A stretch of 64,000 nucleotides of DNA from an uncultured Enterobacterales bacterium (lineage in GTDB: Bacteria > Pseudomonadota > Gammaproteobacteria > Enterobacterales > CALYQQ01): contig CALYQQ010000014.1 of assembly GCA_945288535.1 (NCBI GenBank), forward strand, positions 20,822-84,821, in the 5' to 3' direction. Positions within the stretch are counted from its first letter, which is position 1, and every line of letters begins with the position of its first letter. A program made the position numbers and the translations under genes. Shown in pieces: positions 11,358 through 22,701 of the stretch. The notes below the pieces were generated by a model. The model did no database searches and was not told where the DNA came from. It saw only the letters and a list, made by a program, of their open reading frames with translations.

Positions 11358-11531
11358 TAATTTTTAGAATTGTATATCATATTACAACTGAAATGGAGAT
11401 TTACAGAATATTATTAAATTTATATTTAAAAATAAGGCGTATTTTTACACTGTAAACAAGATAATTAAGGAAAAAAGCAAGGTAGCATCTTTTAATAAGT
11501 TAAGTTAGCACAGCTGCCATCTTATTATAGT

Positions 11532-12083
11532 TTATATAAGTTGTATGCCTAAAACAGATGAAAAATGTTTTAGTGACCAGGTATGCGCCGTAGGAACAAT
11601 GCTAGCCACAGTGTTAAGCGGCACAGTTATCTTATAACCAAGGTTATATGCATCAACCAATGTATGCAATATACAAATATCTGTACATACACCACAAACA
11701 ATAATTTGATTAATACCTTGTTCTCGTAACCTTATATCCAAATCAGTTCAGGCAAAGGTACTATAACGTCGCTTATTCATATAATAGATATGTTGCTGTT
11801 CTTGACATTGTTGGTACCAGTACACTAAGTCACCATAGAGTTCTCGGCCTGTTAAGTTAATTATATTATGCGCTGGAAAAAGTTTATTTTCTGGATGATA
11901 GACGTCATCTGATTCATGGCAATCAATAGCCAATACAATATAATTTCCAATACGGTCATAATTTTGGACTAATTGAACAAGAGTTTCTGTAATAGCTAAT
12001 CCATAGCGACCACAGTTTAATTTACCATCAATTGAAATGAAATCGTAAGTAAAGTCAATGACTATAATTGCTTGATTATTCAT
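11532..12083 (-). pseudogene. Nicotinamidase/isochorismatase-family hydrolase broken by an in-frame TGA
   Basis: The 184-codon frame is continuous except for one TGA at 11750-11748. Upstream of it lie the family Asp (IDFTYDF) and Lys (NKRRYSTFA). Downstream, in the same frame, lies the catalytic cysteine loop GVCTDICILHT and an intact C-terminus. The stop falls in the motif YSTFA-stop-TDLDIRL, where relatives usually have Gly (YSAFAGTDLD type), so a GGA-to-TGA change would explain it. The family includes PncA, which makes nicotinate for PncB, but also other cysteine hydrolases; the layout looks more like Firmicutes-type members than E. coli PncA. The second half could start at TTG 11741 but would lack the Asp and Lys. 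Sequencing error is possible. Confidence 0.8.
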
Positions 12084-12142
12084 ATCATTATCTTTTTAGT
12101 ATGATAGGTTTTAAATTGTTTGATCTATTGTATCGTACAGGT

Positions 12143-12182
12143 AAAAAATATAACCAATGCAGCATAGTGTGCATTGGTTATA
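12143..12182 (-). terminator. Terminator of the fmdB-aspS-nudB-yebC-ruvC operon
   Basis: A perfect 13-bp stem (12149-12161 with 12170-12182, TATAACCAATGCA arm) has an 8-base loop. On the minus strand it is followed by TTTTTTACC. It begins about 100 bases past the ruvC stop and separates that operon from the broken hydrolase and ruvAB. Confidence 0.9.
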
Positions 12183-12279
12183 ATATCATCAAATCCTAAT
12201 AGACTAATGTCGCTTTTACCATACTATTGGCAACCAAAGATAAACGTCAATCATACTACGATAAATCAATAAGATATTA

Positions 12280-12813
12280 TCATTTATTGGCCGAGCGTAA
12301 ACGACCTCGAGTAAGGTTTAACTTTCCACTATTTATACGTAGAATATTTTGATTTAAATGGCTATGAGTAATTGCAATTGCCAAGGCATCTGCCGCATCA
12401 GCCTGAGGATGTGCCGATAAATTTAGTAATGATTTTACCATATGTTGAACTTGTGCTTTTTCAGCAGCACCTGTACCGACTACAGTTTGTTTAACTTGTC
12501 GGGCGGCATATTCGAATACGGGAAGCCCCTTATTAACTGCTGCCACAATTGCTACACCACGCGCCTGTCCTAGCTTTAAGGCTGAATCAGCATTACGTGC
12601 CATAAAAACTTGTTCAATAGCAAATTCATCAGGTTGAAACTGAGTAATGACTTCTTTAATACCTGCATAAATCAGACGTAAACGAGACGGAAGATCATCC
12701 ACAGCCGTACGGATACAACCACTTCCCAGATAGGTTAATTGACGCCCGTATTGGCGGATCACGCCATAGCCAGTGATCCGCGAACCAGGGTCAACCCCAA
12801 GAATAATGGTCAT
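12280..12813 (-). CDS. ruvC: Holliday junction resolvase RuvC
   Basis: RNase H-fold endonuclease that cuts Holliday junctions symmetrically in the RuvABC resolvasome. The 177 residues compare with 173 in E. coli. The four catalytic acids are present: Asp in [10 protein letters not shown], Glu in [13 protein letters not shown], and two Asp in [13 protein letters not shown]. Its ATG overlaps the yebC stop by one base (TAATG), which implies translational coupling. It is the last gene of the operon and ends before a strong terminator. Confidence 0.97.
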   Translation of the reverse strand: MTIILGVDPGSRITGYGVIRQYGRQLTYLGSGCIRTAVDDLPSRLRLIYAGIKEVITQFQPDEFAIEQVFMARNADSALKLGQARGVAIVAAVNKGLPVFEYAARQVKQTVVGTGAAEKAQVQHMVKSLLNLSAHPQADAADALAIAITHSHLNQNILRINSGKLNLTRGRLRSANK

Positions 12814-13556
12814 TATAATAACGCAGCAACGTCATCAGAAATTTCACCGTTATGATAGACTTCTTGAACATCATCAGAATCTTCTAACATATCGATAAGG
12901 CGTAATAGTTTAGGTGCAGTCTCAGCATCTAATTCTGCTTTTGTTGAAGGGATCATTGACACTTCAGCGCTCTCTGAAACAAAGCCGGCATTATCCAGCG
13001 CATCTTTAATATCACCAAAAGATTCAGGTGAAGTATAAACATCAATAGCACCATCATCATAATTAATAATGTCTTCCGCACCTGCTTCAAGTGCCGCATC
13101 CATTAATGCATCTTCATTTGTTCCTGCGGGATAAGAGATCACCCCTTTTTTACTAAATAAGTAGGCAACAGAACCATCAGTACCTAAATTTCCACCGGTC
13201 TTTGTGAATGCATGGCGAACATCTGATACGGTACGATTACGATTATCACTTAAGCATTCAACCATTACAGCCGTACCACCAGGACCATAACCTTCGTAGA
13301 TAATTGTTTCCATATTACTATTATCTTCACCACCAACACCACGAGCAATTGCCCGATTTAATGTGTCACGCGTCATATTATTTGATAATGCTTTGTCAAT
13401 AGCGGCCCGCAAACGTGGGTTTGAGCCTGGATCACCACCACCAATTCGTGCTGCTGTTACTAATTCACGAATTATTTTTGTGAAAATCTTACCGCGCTTC
13501 GCATCTTGCGCTGCTTTGCGATGTTTTGTATTGGCCCACTTACTATGACCTGCCAT
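12813..13556 (-). CDS. yebC: YebC/PmpR/TACO1 family protein
   Basis: Conserved family long annotated as a transcriptional regulator and more recently linked to translation of difficult sequences. The match to E. coli YebC runs from [18 protein letters not shown] to the C-terminus. Family signatures [11 protein letters not shown] and [11 protein letters not shown] are present. The frame opens at 13568, but the ATG at 13556 is chosen because it starts the MAGHSKW motif and has GGAG 6 to 9 bases upstream, giving 247 residues. It sits between nudB and ruvC in the operon. Confidence 0.95.
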   Translation of the reverse strand: MAGHSKWANTKHRKAAQDAKRGKIFTKIIRELVTAARIGGGDPGSNPRLRAAIDKALSNNMTRDTLNRAIARGVGGEDNSNMETIIYEGYGPGGTAVMVECLSDNRNRTVSDVRHAFTKTGGNLGTDGSVAYLFSKKGVISYPAGTNEDALMDAALEAGAEDIINYDDGAIDVYTSPESFGDIKDALDNAGFVSESAEVSMIPSTKAELDAETAPKLLRLIDMLEDSDDVQEVYHNGEISDDVAALL

Positions 13557-13626
13557 AAAACTCTCCAATTAAAGACGTATTCGTCTTTTTATCTATTATA
13601 AACCTACACACGCCGATTATATTAAC

Positions 13627-14076
13627 CTAATCCTGTGTTAATAGTAGCTCAATAGCCTGACGATTATTCCACGATTTTGTTAATTGCGCAGCCTGTGTCA
13701 TATTTAACCATTGATAAGTAAGATGTTCTGTTAGAAAAATCTCACATGGTTCCGATAAATTTAAAAAAAACCAATGTTCCAGATTTTCAGTTACGTTAGG
13801 CGCATAACGATAACGAAATTGAGGAAAAATCTGGAAAATTACACTATAATCAGCATCAACCAAATTGAGCTGCTGTTGAATAATATCAATTCCCGTTTCT
13901 TCTTTAACTTCTCTTAGTGCCGCTTGATAAGGGGTTTCATCTTGTTCCAAGCTTCCAGTTACTGACTGCCAAAAATCTGGATCATCTTTACGTTGCAGCA
14001 TTAAGACTTGTCGTTCAGTTTGGCAGTAAATTATTACCAGGACTGACTCGGGACGTTTATACTGCGTCATACTCAT
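13627..14076 (-). CDS. nudB: Dihydroneopterin triphosphate diphosphatase NudB
   Basis: Nudix hydrolase that removes pyrophosphate from dihydroneopterin triphosphate, the second step of folate synthesis. The 149 residues compare with 150 in E. coli. The Nudix box (G-x5-E-x7-REVKEETG) lies at GSLEQDETPYQAALREVKEE, and the C-terminal LTKSWNNRQAIE is conserved. The ATG overlaps the aspS stop by one base (TAATG), so the two are translationally coupled. An internal ATG two codons downstream is an alternative start. Confidence 0.92.
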   Translation of the reverse strand: MSMTQYKRPESVLVIIYCQTERQVLMLQRKDDPDFWQSVTGSLEQDETPYQAALREVKEETGIDIIQQQLNLVDADYSVIFQIFPQFRYRYAPNVTENLEHWFFLNLSEPCEIFLTEHLTYQWLNMTQAAQLTKSWNNRQAIELLLTQD

Positions 14077-15839
14077 TATTTTTGAGTTACAACACTAATA
14101 TTTAGCTCTTGTAATGCAGCTTCATTGGCCATACTAGGTGCATCTGTCAGTAAGCATGCAGCTGCCGTTGTTTTCGGAAAGGCAATAACATCCCGAATAT
14201 TATCTGTACCAGTTAATAACATAACTAACCGATCTAATCCAAAAGCCATTCCTGCATGCGGTGGTGTGCCATATTTTAACGCATCCAACAAGAAACCAAA
14301 TTTGTCACGTTGTTCTTGTTCATTAATACCTAAAATACGGAATACTGCTTGTTGCATATCATTATTATAGATACGCACTGAGCCACCACCGACTTCATAA
14401 CCATTTATGACCATATCATAGGCGTTTGCAGTAGCTTGTAATGGCGCTAACTCGAGTTGTTCTACTGTCAAATCCCGAGGTGAAGTGAATGGATGATGCA
14501 TTGCTGATAATCCACCTTCACCATCTTCTTCAAACATAGGGAAATCAATTACCCATAATGGTTTCCATGCATTTTCTTCAGTAATTTTCAGTTCACTACC
14601 TATTTTTAGGCGCAATGCTCCTAAGGCATCACTAACCATTTTATAGCTGCCTGCACCAAACAAGAGAATATCTCCCGCTACTGCTTGAGTACGTTTAAGT
14701 AGGGCTTCTATGATGGCTTCATCAAGGAATTTTGCAATTGGACTTTGCACACCTTCAAGTCCAGCATGGAGATCGTTGACTTTTAACCAAGCAAGACCGC
14801 TCGCACCATAAATCGTAACAAACCGACCGTATTCATCTAGCTGTTTGCGAGTCAATGTTGCGCCACCCGGCACTCGAAGTACCGCAACCCGTCCTTTACT
14901 ATCTTTTGCCGGATTAGCGAATACACTAAATTCGATCTCTTTTACCAAATCGGCAATATCGACAAGCTCCATAGGATTACGTAAATCAGGTTTATCAGAA
15001 CCGAAACGGCGCATTGCATCAGAATAATGCATAACTGGAAATGGACCTAAATCAACATTTTTTAGGTTTTTCCATAAGTCACACACCATCTTTTCCATCA
15101 TTTCACGGATCTGATCCGATGTCATAAAAGACGTTTCAATATCAATTTGCGTAAATTCAGGTTGACGATCAGCCCGTAAGTCTTCATCTCGAAAACATTT
15201 AACAATTTGATAATAACGGTCAAAACCTGACATCATTAACAATTGTTTAAAGAGTTGTGGTGATTGCGGTAATGCATAAAACTTCCCTTTATGGACTCGA
15301 CTGGGAACAAGATAATCACGCGCACCCTCTGGTGTGGCTTTAGTCAATATTGGCGTTTCAATATCCAAAAAGCCGTTTTCGTCCATATAGCGACGCACAA
15401 ACGCAGTAATGCGCGCGCGCATTTTAAGACGCTCAGTCATTTCTGGACGACGTAAATCCAGATAGCGATATTTTAGACGCAATTCTTCGCTATTATTTTG
15501 ATTAAAATCCAATGGCAATACCTCAGCCCGATTTATAATCGTTAATGATTTTACTAAAACTTCGACTTCACCGGTAGCCATCTCTTTATTAATCATATTA
15601 TCAGGTCGTGCACGAACGATTCCGTTGATTTGAATACAAAATTCATTACGCAACTCACCCGCTAACTTAAATGCAGCCTGTTCATTAGGATCAAAGAAGA
15701 GTTGAACAATACCTTCACGATCGCGCATATCAATAAAGATAAATGCTCCCAAATCACGACGACGGTTAACCCAACCGCATAAATAGACTTCTTTACCCAC
15801 ATGGGAGGTATTCAGCTTCCCACAATATTCACTACGCAT
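14076..15839 (-). CDS. aspS: Aspartyl-tRNA synthetase
   Basis: Class IIb synthetase charging tRNA-Asp. The OB-fold anticodon domain ([11 protein letters not shown]) is followed by the catalytic core with motif 2 ([19 protein letters not shown]), the bacterial GAD insertion domain, and motif 3 ([15 protein letters not shown]). The frame opens at 15890, but E. coli AspS begins MRTEYCGQL, so the ATG at 15839 is chosen. It has AAGG upstream and gives 587 residues against 590. It follows the FmdB-type gene by 13 bases and is coupled to nudB. Confidence 0.97.
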   Translation of the reverse strand: MRSEYCGKLNTSHVGKEVYLCGWVNRRRDLGAFIFIDMRDREGIVQLFFDPNEQAAFKLAGELRNEFCIQINGIVRARPDNMINKEMATGEVEVLVKSLTIINRAEVLPLDFNQNNSEELRLKYRYLDLRRPEMTERLKMRARITAFVRRYMDENGFLDIETPILTKATPEGARDYLVPSRVHKGKFYALPQSPQLFKQLLMMSGFDRYYQIVKCFRDEDLRADRQPEFTQIDIETSFMTSDQIREMMEKMVCDLWKNLKNVDLGPFPVMHYSDAMRRFGSDKPDLRNPMELVDIADLVKEIEFSVFANPAKDSKGRVAVLRVPGGATLTRKQLDEYGRFVTIYGASGLAWLKVNDLHAGLEGVQSPIAKFLDEAIIEALLKRTQAVAGDILLFGAGSYKMVSDALGALRLKIGSELKITEENAWKPLWVIDFPMFEEDGEGGLSAMHHPFTSPRDLTVEQLELAPLQATANAYDMVINGYEVGGGSVRIYNNDMQQAVFRILGINEQEQRDKFGFLLDALKYGTPPHAGMAFGLDRLVMLLTGTDNIRDVIAFPKTTAAACLLTDAPSMANEAALQELNISVVTQK

Positions 15840-15852
15840 AATTGTACCTTTA

Positions 15853-16128
15853 TTATTTAGCTGATGTAGTTCCATTACACTGAGCTCCACAAGCTCTGGC
15901 CACAGGGCAACTAGCCATCAAGGTAGCCTGATCATCTTTAGCTCGTTTCGGTTTATAATCAGTCGCATACCAGCCGGTGCCTTTTAGCTGAAAACCAGCA
16001 ACTGACATCTGTTTTTTTAATGTAGCCTGTTGGCATGAAGGACATTCGACTAAAGGTATATCGTTAAGTTTTTGTAATTTTGCTAACTGATGTCCACAGG
16101 CATCACATAGATATTCATAAATTGGCAT
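15853..16128 (-). CDS. FmdB-family zinc ribbon protein
   Basis: Small protein (91 residues) with a zinc-ribbon fold. It starts [14 protein letters not shown] and has two CxxC pairs (CDAC, CPSC), the FmdB/regulatory family pattern. The C-terminal tail has three further cysteines ([11 protein letters not shown]). The function of the family is not settled; in many gammaproteobacteria it directly precedes aspS, as here. It is likely the first gene of the operon that runs to ruvC. Confidence 0.88.
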   Translation of the reverse strand: MPIYEYLCDACGHQLAKLQKLNDIPLVECPSCQQATLKKQMSVAGFQLKGTGWYATDYKPKRAKDDQATLMASCPVARACGAQCNGTTSAK

Positions 16129-17184
<1,056 letters not shown>

Positions 17185-17198
17185 GAAACATAAAAATA

Positions 17199-18170
17199 AT
17201 GCTACGTTTTTCTAAATTTTACCAACTTATTGCTGATACGTCACTTGGTCACTGGTTAGAAACATTACCCGCTCAATTGGCTATTTGGCAAAAAACAGCG
17301 ATAAATACGCAAACTAAAGCTTGGTTTAATGCGATTGATCATTTACCAAAATTAATACCTGCACATATTGATTTGTTACATAGCGTAAGCGCATTTAGTC
17401 AGCAACCTTTAGCTGAATACGAAAAACGCACGATTGAAATGCGCCTTAAAATGCTAATGCCTTGGCGTAAGGGGCCTTATAATTTATATGATATTCATAT
17501 AGATACTGAATGGCGGTCAGATTTAAAGTGGTTACGTCTCCTCCCTCATATTTCGTCTTTAATAGGCCGACAAGTACTTGATGTCGGTTGTGGTAGTGGC
17601 TATCATTTATGGCGAATGGTTGGTGCAGGTGCGCGTCTAGCCGTAGGAATTGATCCAACAACGCTATTTTATTGTCAATTTCAAGCTATCCAAAAATTAT
17701 TAGGAGCTCCCCCTCAAGCGCATTTTTTACCACTCGGTATTGAGCAACTACCTGAATTAGCCGCCTTTGATACCGTATTTTCCATGGGCGTGCTTTATCA
17801 TCGCCGTTCTCCATTAGATCATCTCTACCAATTAAAAGCACAACTTGTTTCTGGTGGGGAACTTGTATTAGAAACACTAGTCATAGAAGGTGATGAACAT
17901 CAGGTATTAGTTCCGAGTAGTCGCTATGCGAAAATGTCAAATATCTATTTTATTCCATCGGCATCCGCACTATCGAATTGGTTAGCCAAATGTGGTTTTA
18001 TAGATATTCGTATTTGTGATTTATCATTTACGACGAGCGAAGAACAACGACGTACTGCGTGGATGCAAACAGAGTCATTAACGGATTTTCTTGATCATGA
18101 CGATCCGCATAAAACAATCGAGGGTTATCCTGCGCCTTTACGTGCTATTATTATTGCTAAAAAACCTTAA
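17199..18170 (+). CDS. cmoB: tRNA U34 carboxymethyltransferase CmoB
   Basis: Uses carboxy-SAM from CmoA to turn 5-hydroxyuridine 34 of tRNA into 5-carboxymethoxyuridine, widening wobble reading. The 323 residues match E. coli CmoB in length. The N-terminal recognition region is followed by a Rossmann core with the cofactor loop [31 protein letters not shown], and the C-terminal [20 protein letters not shown] lies about 12 bases before the ATG. It forms an operon with cmoA that ends in the 13-bp stem-loop at 18220. Confidence 0.96.
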   Translation: MLRFSKFYQLIADTSLGHWLETLPAQLAIWQKTAINTQTKAWFNAIDHLPKLIPAHIDLLHSVSAFSQQPLAEYEKRTIEMRLKMLMPWRKGPYNLYDIHIDTEWRSDLKWLRLLPHISSLIGRQVLDVGCGSGYHLWRMVGAGARLAVGIDPTTLFYCQFQAIQKLLGAPPQAHFLPLGIEQLPELAAFDTVFSMGVLYHRRSPLDHLYQLKAQLVSGGELVLETLVIEGDEHQVLVPSSRYAKMSNIYFIPSASALSNWLAKCGFIDIRICDLSFTTSEEQRRTAWMQTESLTDFLDHDDPHKTIEGYPAPLRAIIIAKKP

Positions 18171-18219
18171 TAACGTTCGTCGTCAAACTAATAATACCTA
18201 CTTAATCTGTTAGTATTCA

Positions 18220-18251
18220 GTTGATTTTACTAAATTAATAGTAAAATCAAC
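18220..18251 (+). terminator. Probable terminator of cmoAB
   Basis: A perfect 13-bp stem (18220-18232 GTTGATTTTACTA with 18239-18251) has a 6-base loop, 50 bases past the cmoB stop. The T-run is weak, so this is a probable rather than certain terminator. Confidence 0.6.
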
Positions 18252-18468
18252 GTTACTAGCTTTAATATATCGTTTTTGATCAGTGAACGACTATTTTTTG
18301 TAATCATTTCCTGTTGTTATAATGTTATTATCTTTAGACTCTATTAAATGAATCATCTATAAAATAGCACTATGTTGTTATCTTATATCATCCTTTCTTC
18401 AACTTGAAAAATAAACAAAAATAGCGACATACTTAATATACTTGTTGACATAATTGGAGGTAAAAATT

Positions 18469-18741
18469 ATGGCTAGTGGTTGGGCATCAGACGATGCAGT
18501 AAATCAACAAATTGAAACCTCTATTTCTGATGCAATTAAAAAAGCCAGAAAACAGCTTAATAGTAATGAAAAAAGCGCATTATTTTGTGAAAAATGTGGT
18601 GAGGCCATTCCTCTAGCTCGAAGAGAGGCGCTTAAAGGTGTAAAATATTGTATCGTTTGTCAAACTGATATTGATAAAGAGGCCTTAAAAAGTTTAACAC
18701 TATATAATCGTCGGGGAAGTAAAGACAGTCAGTTACGTTAG
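18469..18741 (+). CDS. ybiI: DksA/TraR-type C4 zinc finger protein YbiI
   Basis: A 90-residue protein very similar to E. coli YbiI, including MASGWASDDAVNQQI and the C-terminal YNRRGSKDSQLR. Four cysteines (CEKCGEAIP, CIVCQ) form a DksA-type zinc finger. The long coiled coil that DksA inserts into RNA polymerase is absent, so an exact role is not known. The frame can be opened upstream at a TTG (18454), but that codon lies in the GGAGG ribosome site that serves the ATG at 18469. It appears monocistronic. Confidence 0.93.
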   Translation: MASGWASDDAVNQQIETSISDAIKKARKQLNSNEKSALFCEKCGEAIPLARREALKGVKYCIVCQTDIDKEALKSLTLYNRRGSKDSQLR

Positions 18742-18987
18742 TCACCTTATCGCAACACAATTATCAGATGAGTATTTTGTTGAAGTAATAAACTAGTTAA
18801 TGACTTCTCACTATTAAGGGTAAAAATATTTATATTATGATTGCTTCATAAGTAATCTATTGTTAACTTAGCGATTATCTTCATAACAAATTGACGATAA
18901 TTGGGTCTAGTTTTATTAATGCCTAAGGAAAAAAATAGCTGCTAACCTATCTACTCCAATAATGTTCAGAATTCAAAGGATGATACT

Positions 18988-20136
18988 GTGGCAATATTTA
19001 ATTTTGATCAACCGATTGATAGACGTAATTCAGATAGTGAAAAATGGCATAAATATACAGGAAGCGATATCATTCCGCTGTGGATTGCTGACATGGACTT
19101 TTGTTCACCTCCAGCAATCATAGAAGCATTACAACAACGCGTTGCTTACGGTGTATTTGGTTATGGTTATCCTCCACAAGGATTAATAAGCGCATTTATT
19201 TCCCGAATGAAAATGTTATATCAGTGGGATATTAAACCAGAATGGTTAGTTTTTTTACCAGGACTCGTCAGTGGCTTAAATATTGCAATTCGATCATTAA
19301 CAAAATCAAATGAAAGTAGTCTTTGTCCATTTCCTATTTATCCGCCATTTATGAAATCTGCGCACATGGCGAACCGAAAACAAGTAAGTATTCCTGTTAA
19401 TCTTGCTAATAATCGCTGGTTACTTAATTTGGCTACAGCAGAAGCCAATATGGATGGCAGTGAAAAACTGTTAATGTTATGTAATCCGCTTAATCCAGGT
19501 GGTACAGTATTTAATCGTGACGAATTAATTGAGCAACTTGAGTTCGCTAAACGTCATAATTTATACATTTGTTCCGATGAAATTCATTGTGAATTATTAT
19601 TAGATAAACATGCGAAGCATATTCCAATTGCAAGTTTGAATGAAGATGCAGCATTACGAACAGTTACATTGATGGCACCATCAAAAACATTTAATATTGC
19701 TGGTCTCGGTGCCTCTATTGCGGTCATCCCCAATGCTATATTACGACAAAGATTTATTAATTGCCGTACTGGTATTGTACCTAGTGTTGATATTCTTGCA
19801 TATGTAGCGGCGGAAGCTGCTTATTTACACTGTGATGGCTGGTTACAGCAATTACTTGCTTATTTACGTGATAATCATCAATTCGTTTTACAACGCATTA
19901 ACGCCATTCCCGGATTGAAAATGGCACCCCTTGCGGCAACTTATTTGGCCTGGATTGATGCTAGTGAGCTTCCTGTTAACAATCCCCATACCTTTTTTGA
20001 AGAAGCAGGCGTCGGATTATCAGCAGGTGTTGATTTTGGTAACCACAACTTTATCCGATTGAATTTTGGTTGCAGACGCACACTTTTAACTGAGGCATTA
20101 ACAAGAATGGAAAAAGCCGTAGCAGCTCTTTGTTAA
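18988..20136 (+). CDS. PatB/MalY-family PLP-dependent C-S beta-lyase
   Basis: Fold type I PLP enzyme of the MalY/PatB group, which cleaves cystathionine and other cysteine S-conjugates to pyruvate, ammonia and a thiol. The 382 residues carry the Schiff-base lysine in APSKTFNIAGLG, the substrate-side block WIADMDF, and the C-terminal arginine region FIRLNFGCRR. The start is GTG at 18988, with AAAGGA 7 bases upstream. In E. coli MalY also represses the maltose regulon; nothing nearby suggests that role. It is convergent with yecM. Confidence 0.85.
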   Translation: MAIFNFDQPIDRRNSDSEKWHKYTGSDIIPLWIADMDFCSPPAIIEALQQRVAYGVFGYGYPPQGLISAFISRMKMLYQWDIKPEWLVFLPGLVSGLNIAIRSLTKSNESSLCPFPIYPPFMKSAHMANRKQVSIPVNLANNRWLLNLATAEANMDGSEKLLMLCNPLNPGGTVFNRDELIEQLEFAKRHNLYICSDEIHCELLLDKHAKHIPIASLNEDAALRTVTLMAPSKTFNIAGLGASIAVIPNAILRQRFINCRTGIVPSVDILAYVAAEAAYLHCDGWLQQLLAYLRDNHQFVLQRINAIPGLKMAPLAATYLAWIDASELPVNNPHTFFEEAGVGLSAGVDFGNHNFIRLNFGCRRTLLTEALTRMEKAVAALC

Positions 20137-20173
20137 ATTAATTTTATTGTGCTATCAAGTGTGATAAATAGTA

Positions 20174-20731
20174 TTAGTTATTAGCTATAATATCCCGTAT
20201 TGAATATGGATGAAACTTAATTGTTATATCACCTTGGGTAATCGAAAAGGTTGGATTTGCTTTTGTATCACCCCTTGCTACGGGTTGACTAAATCCTAAG
20301 CGAATATCAGTACTCACCAATGCTTCATCAGACAAATGGGTTAAAACAGCTTGATTTAGTTGTTGCGGTTGGCAAGGTATAACTAATTCAATATGCTGCC
20401 AACTTTCTTGCGCATAGTTTTTCCTTCCCGGATAAGGTAATTCGACACAATCAATTAATAATCCAGCCACCTGTAAAGGTTGGTATAAATCAAATAAAGT
20501 AATAATACGACCATTAATCATATTTTCTGACAAGATTTTTGCGCATTGCAACCAACCAGTTCGCCAACGTTCTGCAGTACTAAATTGGTTACAACGTACT
20601 GCAATATGATCACAATGAAAATCAGTTAAACTAAGATTAAGGTATTCTGCCATAATGGTTAATTTGTAGCTAAAGTGAGACAGCTCTTTGTATAAATCAG
20701 CTAATTCAACAATATTTTTTATTGACGACAT
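20174..20731 (-). CDS. yecM: YecM family protein
   Basis: Relative of E. coli YecM, a VOC-fold protein of unknown substrate with a metal-binding-like site. Matching blocks include LSENMINGR, CDHIAVRCNQ and TIKFHPYSI. The frame opens with a GTG at 20740, but the ATG at 20731 has AAGGTG six bases upstream and is preferred, giving 185 residues. It is divergent from argS, as in E. coli. The role remains unassigned. Confidence 0.85.
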   Translation of the reverse strand: MSSIKNIVELADLYKELSHFSYKLTIMAEYLNLSLTDFHCDHIAVRCNQFSTAERWRTGWLQCAKILSENMINGRIITLFDLYQPLQVAGLLIDCVELPYPGRKNYAQESWQHIELVIPCQPQQLNQAVLTHLSDEALVSTDIRLGFSQPVARGDTKANPTFSITQGDITIKFHPYSIRDIIANN

Positions 20732-20847
20732 AAAAAACACCTTATTCGATAAATGACAATAATGTTTCAGGCAGGTATCATACCGTTTATTTTTTAAGAT
20801 GGCATAGTTTATATGGTATGCCTTTCACAAATAACAAAGGTATTTCA

Positions 20848-22578
20848 GTGAATATTCAGGCTTTACTTTCAACACATGTATCTCAAGCAATGGTTTTAGC
20901 AGGCGTTCCTGCAAATTGTGAGGCACACCTTCGGCAATCAACCAAACCCCAATTTGGAGATTATCAAGCTAATGGCATTATGGCTGCCGCTAAGGCCGTA
21001 GGTGTTCCGCCACGCAAATTGGCTGAAGAGGTAATAAAGTATCTTGATCTTCAGGGAATTGCATCAAAAATCGAGATTGCTGGCCCTGGATTTATTAACA
21101 TTTATTTAGATAGTGATTGGTTGGCGCAGCAGGCAGAAAAAGTGCTATCTGATCCTCGTCTGGGTATCGAAAAAGTAACACCACAAACAATTGTTGTAGA
21201 TTATTCAGCACCTAATGTTGCTAAGGAAATGCATGTAGGTCATCTACGCTCAACGATCATTGGTGATGCCGTAGTTCGTAGCCTCGAATTTTTTGGTCAT
21301 AATGTAATTCGTGCTAATCATGTCGGTGACTGGGGTACACAATTTGGGATGTTAATTGCAATGTTGGAAGAGCTGGAAAATAACCATGCTGACAATATGG
21401 CACTTGCCGATCTGGAAGCATTTTATCGTCAGGCCAAAAAACATTATGATGAGGATCCCCAATTTGCAGAACGTGCGCGTAATTATGTTGTGAAATTGCA
21501 AAGTGGTGACGACTATTGTTTATCTATGTGGCGCAAATTAGTCGATATCACTATGGCGCAAAATTTAACCATTTATAAACGATTAAATGTAACATTAAGT
21601 GAAAAAGATGTTATGGGTGAAAGCCTTTACAATCCAATGTTACCAGAAATTGTCGCGGACCTCCGAGCTAAAGGACTGGCTGTAGAAGATCAAGGAGCCA
21701 TCGTTGTATATTTAAATGAGTTCACTAATAAAGAAGGTGAATCTATGGGGGTCATTATCCAGAAAAAAGATGGAGGTTATCTTTATGCAACGACAGATAT
21801 CGCTTGTGCTAAGTATCGTTATGAAACCTTAGGTGCCGATCGTATTCTATATTACACAGATTCACGTCAACATCAGCATCTAATGCAAGTATGGTCAATT
21901 GTTCGTAAAGCAGGATATGTGCCAGATACAGTTAGTTTAGAACATCATATGTTTGGAATGATGTTAGGCAAAGATGGCAAACCCTTTAAAACGCGCACAG
22001 GGGGAACCATAAAATTAGCTGATCTTCTTGATGAAGCTATTCAACGTGCAGAAAGTGTAATTGAGAGTCGAAGTCCTGAGCTGCAAGGTGAAGAACGTCA
22101 ACGTGTGATTGATGTAGTAGGTATTGGTTCCGTTAAGTATGCGGATTTATCTAAGAATCGTACTACAGACTATATTTTTGAATGGGATCACATGCTATCA
22201 TTAGACGGCAATACAGCCGTTTATATGCAATATGCTTATGCCAGAATTGCTTCTATTTTTCGTAGCGCTAATTGTTCAGAAGAGCAACTCACAGGACCTA
22301 TTATATTAGGACATGAACGAGAAAAAGCGTTAGTAACGCGGTTATTACAATTTGAAGAAGCCCTTTCTACTGTTGCTAATGAAGGTACACCACATGTTAT
22401 GTGTAATTATCTTTATGATGTTGCGGGGTTATTTTCTGGTTTCTATCAAGATTGTCCTATTTTGAAAGCAGAGAATTTACAATTGAAACAAAGTAGACTT
22501 AAGTTAGCGGCACTAACAGCAAAAACATTAAAATTAGGATTATCTACATTAGGTATTGAAACCGTAGAACGTATGTAA
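20848..22578 (+). CDS. argS: Arginyl-tRNA synthetase
   Basis: Class Ia synthetase charging tRNA-Arg. The N-terminal additional domain recognises the tRNA D-loop. The HIGH-type motif is HVGHLRST (in [17 protein letters not shown]). The C-terminal anticodon-binding helices end [10 protein letters not shown] and GIETVERM. The frame opens at 20818, but E. coli ArgS begins MNIQALL, so the GTG at 20848, with AAAGG upstream, is chosen, giving 576 residues against 577. A strong bidirectional terminator follows at once. Confidence 0.96.
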   Translation: MNIQALLSTHVSQAMVLAGVPANCEAHLRQSTKPQFGDYQANGIMAAAKAVGVPPRKLAEEVIKYLDLQGIASKIEIAGPGFINIYLDSDWLAQQAEKVLSDPRLGIEKVTPQTIVVDYSAPNVAKEMHVGHLRSTIIGDAVVRSLEFFGHNVIRANHVGDWGTQFGMLIAMLEELENNHADNMALADLEAFYRQAKKHYDEDPQFAERARNYVVKLQSGDDYCLSMWRKLVDITMAQNLTIYKRLNVTLSEKDVMGESLYNPMLPEIVADLRAKGLAVEDQGAIVVYLNEFTNKEGESMGVIIQKKDGGYLYATTDIACAKYRYETLGADRILYYTDSRQHQHLMQVWSIVRKAGYVPDTVSLEHHMFGMMLGKDGKPFKTRTGGTIKLADLLDEAIQRAESVIESRSPELQGEERQRVIDVVGIGSVKYADLSKNRTTDYIFEWDHMLSLDGNTAVYMQYAYARIASIFRSANCSEEQLTGPIILGHEREKALVTRLLQFEEALSTVANEGTPHVMCNYLYDVAGLFSGFYQDCPILKAENLQLKQSRLKLAALTAKTLKLGLSTLGIETVERM

Positions 22579-22596
22579 TTTTCAGGTTTGGCTAAT

Positions 22597-22630
22597 AAAA
22601 AACCGGTAAATGATTTTACCGGTTTTTTTA
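22597..22630 (+). terminator. Terminator of argS, usable in both directions
   Basis: The stem CCGGTAAA/TTTACCGG (22603-22610 with 22615-22622) extends through flanking A6/T6. It is followed by TTTTTTTA on the plus strand and a T-run on the minus strand, so it can also stop transcription from the convergent OmpA-like gene at 22702. Confidence 0.93.
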
Positions 22631-22701
22631 TAGGTTATAAAATAATCACGTCTTACTGATATACCATTATGATTTAAAAGATCTCATCGCTATCTTTTAT
22701 G

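Noticed and set aside
11748..11750. TGA as a selenocysteine codon in the hydrolase gene
   Set aside because: The position aligns with Gly in the family rather than the catalytic Cys, and no selenocysteine insertion hairpin is evident just downstream.
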